Below, in pieces: positions 7,262 through 12,687 of a stretch of 12,687 bases of DNA. The stretch comes from an uncultured Muribaculaceae bacterium (GTDB taxonomy: Bacteria > Bacteroidota > Bacteroidia > Bacteroidales > Muribaculaceae), in NCBI GenBank assembly GCA_948788915.1, contig CAQFOZ010000061.1, forward strand, positions 1 through 12,687, read 5' to 3'. A program made the translations under genes and the position numbers. The notes beneath the pieces are model-generated. The model was not told the origin of the DNA. It saw nothing but the letters and a program-made list of their open reading frames with translations, and ran no database searches. The first letter of the stretch is position 1, and every line of letters begins with the position of its first letter.

Positions 7262-7867
7262 TTATAGTGGGCCGCCAATTTTTTTTACCGGGTTGCCTCT
7301 CATTAGAGCATCATGGTTGCTCCATTGCCGAGATCGCGAGGCTGCGATGGCAGCATCGTTTTGCTGTTGCAGCTTCAGGAGAAGCCGCTCGCGTGCAAGG
7401 GTTTTGTTTTGTGACTGGGATCGCTCGTCGGAACATTTGACAGAGATACCTGTCGGTATATGGGTAGCCCTGACAGTTGTTTCAACCTTGTTGACATTTT
7501 GTCCCCCTTTGCCCCCTGAGCGGCAGGTTTCATAGCTTATATCAATGTTGCTTATTTGCGGCAACTCTATTTCATCGAAGAAATTAATGCCTACAAACCA
7601 ATTACTCCTCTTATGGCCGGGTCTATACTTATTACTGGTAGAGCGCCACATTACTGTACCATGCCATTTGTTGATTATCTCCGGAATAATAGGCTCATCA
7701 GTAGCGAATATCATTGACATATAACATCCTTGTACTTGATTATGGGGTTCGCAGTCAACAAGTTGGAGCCTCGGAATTACTTTAAGTAATTCTTGTGCTA
7801 CGAGAGTGACCACTCTTGCGCATTCTACCGGGCCACGCCCGGCTGTGATCTGTATATACTTTTTCAT
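7262..7867 (-). CDS. prfH: Peptide chain release factor homologue PrfH
   Basis: PrfH is a short relative of RF1/RF2 that hydrolyses peptidyl-tRNA on stalled ribosomes. It has been shown to act on ribosomes cut in the 16S decoding centre, before repair by the RtcB encoded beside it. The 201-residue protein has the release-factor catalytic domain: SGGKGGQNVNKVETTVR, with the GGQ at 121-123, followed by HIPTGISVKCSDERSQSQNK and a basic helical tail. The N-terminal 100 residues are short and PrfH-like (MKKYIQITAGRGPVEC). They lack the full RF1/RF2 stop-codon domains with a PxT or SPF reader. The ATG overlaps the rtcB stop by one base (TAATG), indicating coupled translation. The GGQ is intact, so release activity is expected. 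Confidence 0.93.
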   Translation of the reverse strand: MKKYIQITAGRGPVECARVVTLVAQELLKVIPRLQLVDCEPHNQVQGCYMSMIFATDEPIIPEIINKWHGTVMWRSTSNKYRPGHKRSNWFVGINFFDEIELPQISNIDISYETCRSGGKGGQNVNKVETTVRATHIPTGISVKCSDERSQSQNKTLARERLLLKLQQQNDAAIAASRSRQWSNHDALMRGNPVKKIGGPL

Positions 7868-9054
7868 TATCCGTTGTCTTTAATATTGAGTCTGGGTTTT
7901 ACAACAGTTATGACATCGACTGCAGGCTCTATCAGATTAAGAATTTCATCAGTCGGTTTATAGGCCATAGGAGACTCATCAAGATTTTCCTTGCATATTG
8001 AAGTCGAGTATATACCCGACATCACTTCCTCGAAATCTGAAAGTGCAATCTGTTTCTTGGCTTGTGTGCGGCTCATTATGCGTCCGGCGCCATGAGGCGC
8101 GGTGTTGAGCCACTGCCCATTGCCCTTTCCGAGACAGATTGCTATACCGTCGCGCATATTGAAAGGAATCACTACCTTGCGATTCTCCGAAGCGTCTATC
8201 GCTCCTTTGCGTAACATCGGCACCTCATCGGTCACAGATATATAATTATGTGTGGTAAATATCGATTCCGTACATTTAGCATTTGAGGTCTTTTTGAGAA
8301 TGATAAATATGCGGTCACGTATAATATGATGATTATAAAGCGCATATGCCTGTGTGATTATCATATCGGAGAGGTAGCCGCGCAAAGCGTCACCACACAG
8401 ATAACCAGTATACTCGGCTTTTCGGGGATTTTCGGCTATACAGCACCAGTAGTTGGCGACTTTCACTCCGAGATTGCGGGAACCACAATGAATTGTCAGC
8501 CATCCACCATCTGATTCTCCATATTCTATGAAGTGATTTCCGCCTCCGAGAGTACCGAGGCTTTTATAGAATATACCCTCCTGGAGTTTGATTCGTCGGC
8601 AGAAGTCGCTGATGAAACGAGCGTCAATGCGTGGAATTTCATTTATAAGATCTGGAGCAGCCGACCGAGCTTTCTGATATTGCGCGTTGATGAAGCGGAA
8701 TAATTCTTTTTCATTAAGCGAGTTCTTCGCACATATGCTGCTTCCGGTCGGAATCGCTTCGCGAATGCGATGATCAAGAAGCGCGAAGTCATCAGGGCTG
8801 ACTGTGTCAGACAACTTATGCATCGATATCGTGCAACCTATGTCTACCCCCACATGGCCGGGATTTATATAAGCTCCTATGGGATATGCAGTGCCGATAT
8901 TACATGAACTTCCGGCATGAACATCAGGCATCTGTACAATTGGCAATCCCGCCATAGCCGGATGGTCGCATAGTTCTGCCACCCATGCCAGGGCAGATTC
9001 CTCTATATTGTCGGTGAATATTTCAGCCGACGTAGTCTTTCCGTTTATTATCAT
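7867..9054 (-). CDS. rtcB: RtcB-family RNA ligase (PrfH-linked type)
   Basis: RtcB joins an RNA 2',3'-cyclic phosphate (or 3'-phosphate) end to a 5'-hydroxyl end using GTP and Mn2+. The 395-residue protein keeps the metal and guanylate site: PDVH (43-46), GVDIGC (69-74, with the metal-binding Cys74), GGGNHFIE (H174), HCGSR (H189), HN at 269-270, and PHGAGR, where H321 matches the guanylylated histidine. In PrfH-paired systems this subtype reseals 16S rRNA cut by ribotoxins such as colicin E3-like nucleases. The frame stays open to 9186, inside the divergent regulator. I chose the ATG at 9054 because the MIINGK... start matches the family and lies just after a promoter-like sequence. It is the first gene of an operon with prfH. 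Confidence 0.94.
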   Translation of the reverse strand: MIINGKTTSAEIFTDNIEESALAWVAELCDHPAMAGLPIVQMPDVHAGSSCNIGTAYPIGAYINPGHVGVDIGCTISMHKLSDTVSPDDFALLDHRIREAIPTGSSICAKNSLNEKELFRFINAQYQKARSAAPDLINEIPRIDARFISDFCRRIKLQEGIFYKSLGTLGGGNHFIEYGESDGGWLTIHCGSRNLGVKVANYWCCIAENPRKAEYTGYLCGDALRGYLSDMIITQAYALYNHHIIRDRIFIILKKTSNAKCTESIFTTHNYISVTDEVPMLRKGAIDASENRKVVIPFNMRDGIAICLGKGNGQWLNTAPHGAGRIMSRTQAKKQIALSDFEEVMSGIYSTSICKENLDESPMAYKPTDEILNLIEPAVDVITVVKPRLNIKDNG

Positions 9055-9069
9055 ACTTTTAATTTTGGG

Positions 9070-9079
9070 TGCAAAGTTT
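9070..9079 (-). promoter_or_regulatory. Probable -7 element of the rtcB-prfH promoter
   Basis: The minus strand reads AAACTTTGCA, one base from TAnnTTTG and with the usual CA extension. No TTTG -33 element is found at the right distance; the palindromic operator lies there instead. This is the layout expected for a promoter that needs an activator. The leader would be only about ten bases. Confidence 0.45.
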
Positions 9080-9085
9080 GGCATT

Positions 9086-9110
9086 GGTTGCGCAACTAAT
9101 TTGCGCAACC
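9086..9110. promoter_or_regulatory. Candidate operator between the WYL regulator and rtcB
   Basis: GGTTGCGCA (9086-9094) and TGCGCAACC (9102-9110) form a perfect 9-bp inverted repeat with a 7-base spacer. Each arm contains the self-palindrome TTGCGCAA (9088-9095 and 9101-9108), giving two identical sites 13 bases apart. It is GC-rich in an AT-rich gap and sits midway between two divergent promoters, so the adjacent WYL protein is the obvious candidate to bind it. It overlaps the TTTG of the regulator's own promoter. Confidence 0.7.
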
Positions 9111-9131
9111 ACGAAAAAAATATTATATTCG
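9100..9131 (+). promoter_or_regulatory. Promoter of the WYL regulator gene
   Basis: TTTG (9100-9103) is followed after 20 bases by TATATTCG (9124-9131), one mismatch from TAnnTTTG. The -33 element lies inside the operator, which suggests that binding there represses the regulator's own gene. The leader to the ATG at 9146 would be under ten bases. Confidence 0.5.
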
Positions 9132-9145
9132 CAAAAAAATCTATC

Positions 9146-10264
9146 ATGCCACTTAATCGAGCTACTCTGATCCGCATTTCGGTCATTGACCGTTGCCTGC
9201 AAAATCATTACAGGCGGTGGACAATCAATGACTTGATTGATGCCTGCACAGAAGCCCTTGCCGAATATGAGGGGCGGAGCAATCCTGTGAGCCGCCGTAC
9301 TTTTCAAAATGATCTGGCACTGATGCGTAGTGACCGCCTCGGCTATAATGCGCCTATTGTAGTGCGTGACAATAAGTATTACGAATATGAAGATCCAGAC
9401 TTCAGTATAACGCATCTGCCACTTAACAACGAGGGACTTGACGCGCTTAATTCCGCACTCGATATTCTTCGGCAGCTTCAATGTTTTCCACAGTTATCGT
9501 CTTCAATCGACATCATAAGCAAACTAAACGAGCAAATATCCCGTAACACAGGGACATCCGCTCCGGCTATGGATATGGAACATGTGCCAGGCTATCGTGG
9601 CGCTCAATTCATTGGTACAATTTATGACGCAGTCAGAAAACAGCAGACAATTGTTGTTGAATATCAATCGTTCAAGGCACGACAACCTGAAGCATTGACA
9701 GTTTATCCCTATTTGCTTAAAGAATACCGCAACCGTTGGTTTCTGATCGGAGAGAAAGCAACAAACCATTCTCCGCAAGTTAATATCTTTGCGCTTGACC
9801 GCATACACTCCGTAACCATCGACTACAATCATCCTTTCAAGAAATGTGTTGATTTCGACCCCTGGCACTTTTTTGATGATACAATAGGTGTTACCAGGCA
9901 GATTGGCGACAAAGCTCGCCGTATAGTCATAAAGATAGATCGTCAGCAGGCGCCTTATGTTGAGTCAAAACCATTCCACAAATCACAGAAAGTAGAGCAG
10001 CGTTTCCGCGATGGCAGCATACAGCTGTCGCTGAAAGTAGTGATCAATAACGAACTGGAACGCCTCATCCTCGGTTACGGAGGACATGCCGAAGTGATCG
10101 CCCCGCCAGAATTCCGTCAGAGGATAGCTGAAAGCGTGCGCAAAGCGGCCTCACGCTATGCAGGCCGGCACGATGAATGGCATTCCGACAAACTCCATTC
10201 ATCAGTAAATACAGTAAACACTATCCAAACATATCATAGTGACACGATCACCTATAATTTCTGA
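9146..10264 (+). CDS. WYL-domain transcriptional regulator
   Basis: A 372-residue DNA-binding regulator, probably cytoplasmic. Residues 1-70 form the helix-turn-helix: a DRCLQNHYRRWTINDLIDAC segment, then VSRRTFQNDLALMRS as the recognition region. Residues 155-235 are the WYL ligand-binding domain, with the signature present as RWFLIGE (WFL at 198-200). Residues 258-340 are the C-terminal WCX extension, including ILGYGGHAEVIAPPEFR. WYL domains are known or proposed to bind nucleic acid or nucleotide ligands in DNA-damage and defence regulators. The frame could begin at 9008, but the ATG at 9146 gives the usual short lead into the HTH and does not overlap rtcB. Its divergent position across a palindromic operator argues that it controls rtcB-prfH, perhaps in response to RNA damage (inferred). 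Confidence 0.9.
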   Translation: MPLNRATLIRISVIDRCLQNHYRRWTINDLIDACTEALAEYEGRSNPVSRRTFQNDLALMRSDRLGYNAPIVVRDNKYYEYEDPDFSITHLPLNNEGLDALNSALDILRQLQCFPQLSSSIDIISKLNEQISRNTGTSAPAMDMEHVPGYRGAQFIGTIYDAVRKQQTIVVEYQSFKARQPEALTVYPYLLKEYRNRWFLIGEKATNHSPQVNIFALDRIHSVTIDYNHPFKKCVDFDPWHFFDDTIGVTRQIGDKARRIVIKIDRQQAPYVESKPFHKSQKVEQRFRDGSIQLSLKVVINNELERLILGYGGHAEVIAPPEFRQRIAESVRKAASRYAGRHDEWHSDKLHSSVNTVNTIQTYHSDTITYNF

Positions 10265-10333
10265 ACAACTCTCACAAAGTATCTCCAAATAGCGGTCAGC
10301 AACCGTAATTAATTCTTTATTCTCTAAAACCAT

Positions 10334-10364
10334 ATTGTTGTATCATAAATTATGTTTATCTTTG
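10334..10364 (+). promoter_or_regulatory. Promoter of the AT-rich two-gene unit
   Basis: ATTG (10334-10337) is followed after 19 bases by TATCTTTG (10357-10364), a perfect TAnnTTTG. It lies 67 bases ahead of the ATG of the first gene. The unit therefore has its own promoter, independent of the WYL gene upstream. The rest of the 167-base gap shows nothing else that I recognise. Confidence 0.62.
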
Positions 10365-10431
10365 TGAAATTATATAATATCATTCCAAATTAATAGATAG
10401 TACTACAATTTTAGATTACACACCTAATAAT

Positions 10432-11352
10432 ATGAGTTATAAAATAAAAATACCCGTTTTCATAACTGCGCCTCTTGCTGAGCCAGTAAATAATTACGAA
10501 AGTATGATAAAACAACTTCAATCTAGGATTGATGGTTATGGAAATATTAATCTTGAAGACAAATGCGTTATTTCATATCGGAAGAAATCCAAGAAGAAGA
10601 CTATTAAACATTTACATTATGATATTTATACTTTTTCCGGAGTCCAAGCAGTCATGCTAAGGATAGAAGAGTTCAAAACAGGTCTATTAGACTTATATGT
10701 AGAACATGACGAAGCCTTGAATCTTGATGCTAATGACAAGTTAGGAAGCAACTATAATTATGCACTATTTTATCCACTAATCAATTTCGATAGAACCGGT
10801 AAACCATCTAATAGATGGGCTATATTCATTTACGATGATCCAGGTAAAGATGATACAGATGTAATAAATACAATAAAATCCGTAGCCATTAAAATATTTG
10901 ATTTAAAAATAAAACAAATACAACGAGAAGGAGCAAAAGAAAATATTCTTCGTCAAGGTATAATAGAACAAATTAAAATTACGTATGCAACCAAACAAAA
11001 TATAAATAATGAGGATATTGAATTTAAGGACTATCTTGTTTCGCTGAAAGAACAAGATAACAGAGTAGAGGTATATGAAGGTTTACCCTCGAAGGACGCA
11101 TTAACACTGATACACAATCGAAATACACGAGGATTCAATATTAAGAAAATATTTGTGAAACTTAATAATCACCAAAAATATAAATATGTATACGAATCTA
11201 ATGAACAAAAAGATCTAATTCTAACAGCATTATTAGAAGATAATTGCTATGAAATATCCGTTGATGAAAATGATTTACTGCATTTATATGATCCTATTAA
11301 TGTGCAATCATATTTATCTTCTGTCATAAATCAGTTTATAGCAAATGAATAG
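10432..11352 (+). CDS. Uncharacterised soluble protein of an AT-rich two-gene unit
   Basis: A 306-residue protein that I do not recognise. It has no signal peptide or membrane segment and is lysine-, asparagine- and isoleucine-rich. An N-terminal stretch, IKIPVFITAPL, looks like a beta strand. The middle (about 60-145) alternates short strands such as AVMLRIEEF, LLDLYVEH and RWAIFIYDD. A long charged helix follows at about 148-190, and a further mixed region runs to the end. No nuclease, ATPase or nucleotidyltransferase motif is evident. Base composition and codon use are clearly more AT-rich than in the genes to the left, which suggests acquisition by transfer. It overlaps the next gene, a small membrane protein, by eight bases. 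That soluble-plus-membrane pairing is common in anti-phage systems, but this role is only inferred. Confidence 0.75.
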   Translation: MSYKIKIPVFITAPLAEPVNNYESMIKQLQSRIDGYGNINLEDKCVISYRKKSKKKTIKHLHYDIYTFSGVQAVMLRIEEFKTGLLDLYVEHDEALNLDANDKLGSNYNYALFYPLINFDRTGKPSNRWAIFIYDDPGKDDTDVINTIKSVAIKIFDLKIKQIQREGAKENILRQGIIEQIKITYATKQNINNEDIEFKDYLVSLKEQDNRVEVYEGLPSKDALTLIHNRNTRGFNIKKIFVKLNNHQKYKYVYESNEQKDLILTALLEDNCYEISVDENDLLHLYDPINVQSYLSSVINQFIANE

Positions 11353-11764
11353 TATTTTTAAATGGTACTCAGAAAACTACGAAAAAATAGTAACACAAGA
11401 AATTACAATAATACTGTCAATACTAGGTGTGACTATAACAATCTTTACAGTATTGCACTCCTTTATTATAAATAAAGAGATTGCAGTAAAGAGTTTTGAA
11501 AAAATTATAAAGGAATCAAAGGTATGTCCATATGAATATTCAGAAATAAAATTTGGTAAAAAATATATTGCTAATTCCAAAAAATTGAATAATCATATTT
11601 TACGAATAATATTACTATCAGCTATTGTTTTTGTTATAATAGAATTTGATTATTTACTAGTTAAAAATTATTATCTAAGCTTTATTTTGCAGCTTGCTCA
11701 CCATCTTAATATGTCTCTACGTTCTATCAGTATTCTTTATATATATCAGAGTATACTACAATAA
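11345..11764 (+). CDS. Small membrane protein, second gene of the AT-rich unit
   Basis: A 139-residue protein with two clear transmembrane helices, about residues 20-42 (ITIILSILGVTITIF...) and 84-106 (ILRIILLSAIVFVIIEF). A third, weaker hydrophobic or amphipathic stretch lies at about 110-137. Between the two helices is a charged loop of about 40 residues containing KSFEKIIKES and a C-P-Y-E-Y-S motif. There is no signal peptide or enzymatic motif. The start ATG lies inside the stop region of the preceding gene (ATGAATAG), so translation is coupled and the two products are likely partners. The size and topology would fit a small membrane effector or pore, as in abortive-infection pairs, but equally a membrane anchor. 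I recognise no family. Confidence 0.72.
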   Translation: MNSIFKWYSENYEKIVTQEITIILSILGVTITIFTVLHSFIINKEIAVKSFEKIIKESKVCPYEYSEIKFGKKYIANSKKLNNHILRIILLSAIVFVIIEFDYLLVKNYYLSFILQLAHHLNMSLRSISILYIYQSILQ

Positions 11765-12048
11765 ACGTTTAATGTACAAATAAGAAGTCGCAAAGCCAAC
11801 AAGGGTATATGCGGATAAATGATATAAATATTCAAGTATTAATTCATGTAATTTATCGTAAGGATTTCTAGCAAAATAATTATATAAATTCTAATTATAA
11901 ATGTCAACCATACAGGCAATCAAGGAATTATATTGTTTAATTTTTCATCGGATAAGGGCGGCGGCATTGTGCTTGCACAGATGCTGCCGCCCTTATTCAA
12001 TATCAGATGTCTACCTGATAGTAGAGACATAGAATACCTGTCGTAGCG
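11765..12048. other. 284-base convergent gap
   Basis: The left half (about 11765-11935) is AT-rich with no supported gene or repeat. The right half holds the long hairpin described separately. A 43-codon ATG frame on the + strand from about 11900 runs straight through the hairpin and is not credible as a gene. Confidence 0.5.
11950..11998. terminator. Long GC-rich bidirectional hairpin terminator
   Basis: ATAAGGGCGGCGGCAT (11952-11967) pairs with ATGCTGCCGCCCTTAT (11981-11996) through 16 pairs, one a G-T wobble. Two further outer pairs are possible, and an inner TGTG/CACA stem extends it. It lies between convergent genes and probably ends both transcripts. Neither side has a strong T-run, so its strength depends on the stem. 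Confidence 0.65.
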
Positions 12049-12573
12049 TTATAGATTGATCTTATACAAAACGTGTACACACAATGGCGAAGAGGCATCC
12101 AAACTAGGGTGCGAAAAATCTCCGACCTTTATCATGCCTATTTTCTGCATAACCCTTTCTGATGGTTTATTGGGCAGTGCCGTGAAAGAATACAGGCAAC
12201 CCATACCGATATTCTTGGCTAACGACAACACACCTTTTGCCGCTTCTGTGGCATACCCTTTATTATGATGTTCTGCGGCAAGGCGCCAGCCGATTTCCAC
12301 TCCGGGAGTAAAATGGGAATGGAAACCTACCTCATGCAAACCGACATAGCCTATAAACTCACCTGTAGATTTCAATTCCACTGCGTACAGACCATATCCT
12401 TTTGTATCAAATTCCGCAACAATCTTACGATAAAACAATAGAGTTTCTTCCTCCGTCAACAATGCAGGAAAATACCTCATAACCTGTTTATCTTGATTCA
12501 TGGATACAAACGTATGCAAATCTCCTGATGTCCAAGAACGCAAAATTAATCTGTCGGTTTCAATATAAATCAT
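12049..12573 (-). CDS. GNAT-family N-acetyltransferase (RimJ/RimL type)
   Basis: A 174-residue cytoplasmic enzyme that would transfer an acetyl group from acetyl-CoA to an amine. It opens with ETDRLILRSWTSGDL, the typical N terminus of the Acetyltransf_3 (RimJ/RimL-like) group. The acetyl-CoA-binding motif is at residues 94-112 (IGWRLAAEHHNKGYATEAA, with the Q/N-x-x-G-x-A pattern as NKGYAT). The later ALPNKPSERVMQKIGM (132-147) supplies the conserved asparagine and the end-of-domain helix. The length is normal and the gene is complete. Substrates in this group include ribosomal protein N termini, antibiotics and small amines; none can be assigned here. It is a single gene on the minus strand, convergent with the AT-rich unit. 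Confidence 0.9.
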   Translation of the reverse strand: MIYIETDRLILRSWTSGDLHTFVSMNQDKQVMRYFPALLTEEETLLFYRKIVAEFDTKGYGLYAVELKSTGEFIGYVGLHEVGFHSHFTPGVEIGWRLAAEHHNKGYATEAAKGVLSLAKNIGMGCLYSFTALPNKPSERVMQKIGMIKVGDFSHPSLDASSPLCVHVLYKINL

Positions 12574-12591
12574 ACTCTAAAATTCAGTCAA

Positions 12592-12599
12592 CAAAATTA
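12592..12599 (-). promoter_or_regulatory. Promoter -7 element of the acetyltransferase gene
   Basis: The minus strand reads TAATTTTG, a perfect -7 element, 18 bases ahead of the ATG. No good TTTG lies at the -33 position. The remaining bases to the window edge show no further feature. Confidence 0.5.
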
Positions 12600-12687
12600 G
12601 TAATTTTTTGATAGTAAACCAGCTTCATAATCCATGGCTGACGCATCTTAATTTTTTACAACATCAAAACTTTTTAAGGCATAAAGT

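Noticed and set aside
9008..9145. Extended 46-residue N terminus for the WYL regulator
   Set aside because: It would overlap the rtcB coding start, operator and promoter, and the added residues do not resemble WYL regulators. The HTH begins naturally after the ATG at 9146.
9055..9186. Extended 44-residue N terminus for RtcB
   Set aside because: It would run through the operator and into the divergent gene. The hydrophobic stretch it encodes is an accident of AT-rich intergenic DNA, and RtcB proteins are cytoplasmic.
11900..12031. 43-codon + strand ORF across the convergent hairpin
   Set aside because: Half of it is the terminator stem; there is no promoter and no protein-like composition.
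1..12687. CRISPR arrays, tRNA or rRNA genes, insertion sequences
   Set aside because: I looked for regularly spaced repeats, cloverleaf-like segments, transposase motifs and terminal inverted repeats, and saw none.

Overview
The window looks like chromosomal DNA from a member of the Bacteroidales or close Bacteroidota. Genes have no visible Shine-Dalgarno sites. Many are preceded by the Bacteroidota -7 promoter element TAnnTTTG, most often as TAATTTTGCA or TATATTTGCA. The type I asparaginase, the insertion-bearing GDP-fucose synthase and the WYL regulator are all of types familiar from that phylum. The assignment rests on these features, not on a database search.

Layout. (1) 1-662: the 3' part of a type I L-asparaginase gene on the + strand, closed by a hairpin terminator. 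(2) 732-3575: a tightly packed minus-strand operon of a HAD phosphatase-like gene, gmd and fcl. The last two make GDP-L-fucose from GDP-D-mannose for surface glycans. (3) 3576-3921: a mostly empty stretch with the operon promoter and one doubtful 52-codon ORF. (4) 3922-9054: five minus-strand genes. In transcription order they are an RtcB-type RNA ligase, the release-factor homologue PrfH (overlapping it by one base), an AAA+ ATPase with winged-helix-like N-terminal segments, a divergent protein resembling uracil-DNA glycosylases, and a 134-residue protein that looks like the C-terminal half of FtsZ without its GTPase half. (5) 9146-10264: a divergent WYL regulator. A strong candidate operator, two TTGCGCAA palindromes inside a perfect 9-bp inverted repeat, lies between it and the RtcB gene. 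(6) 10432-11764: an AT-rich, overlapping two-gene unit of a soluble unknown protein and a small membrane protein, ended by a long hairpin. (7) 12049-12573: a GNAT acetyltransferase of the RimJ/RimL type.

How the genes may work together. RtcB and PrfH pairs are known to rescue and repair ribosomes whose decoding centre has been cut by ribotoxins. PrfH releases the stalled peptide and RtcB reseals the RNA. Here a WYL-domain regulator and a palindromic operator suggest damage-induced control. The following co-directional AAA+, UDG-like and FtsZ-like genes each have their own promoter. They could form a stress or defence neighbourhood with the repair pair, but that link is inferred from position only. 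The most unusual items are the FtsZ-like protein, which keeps the NxDxxD T7 (synergy) loop but has no nucleotide-binding domain, and the AT-rich membrane two-gene unit, which has the layout of a transferred defence cassette.
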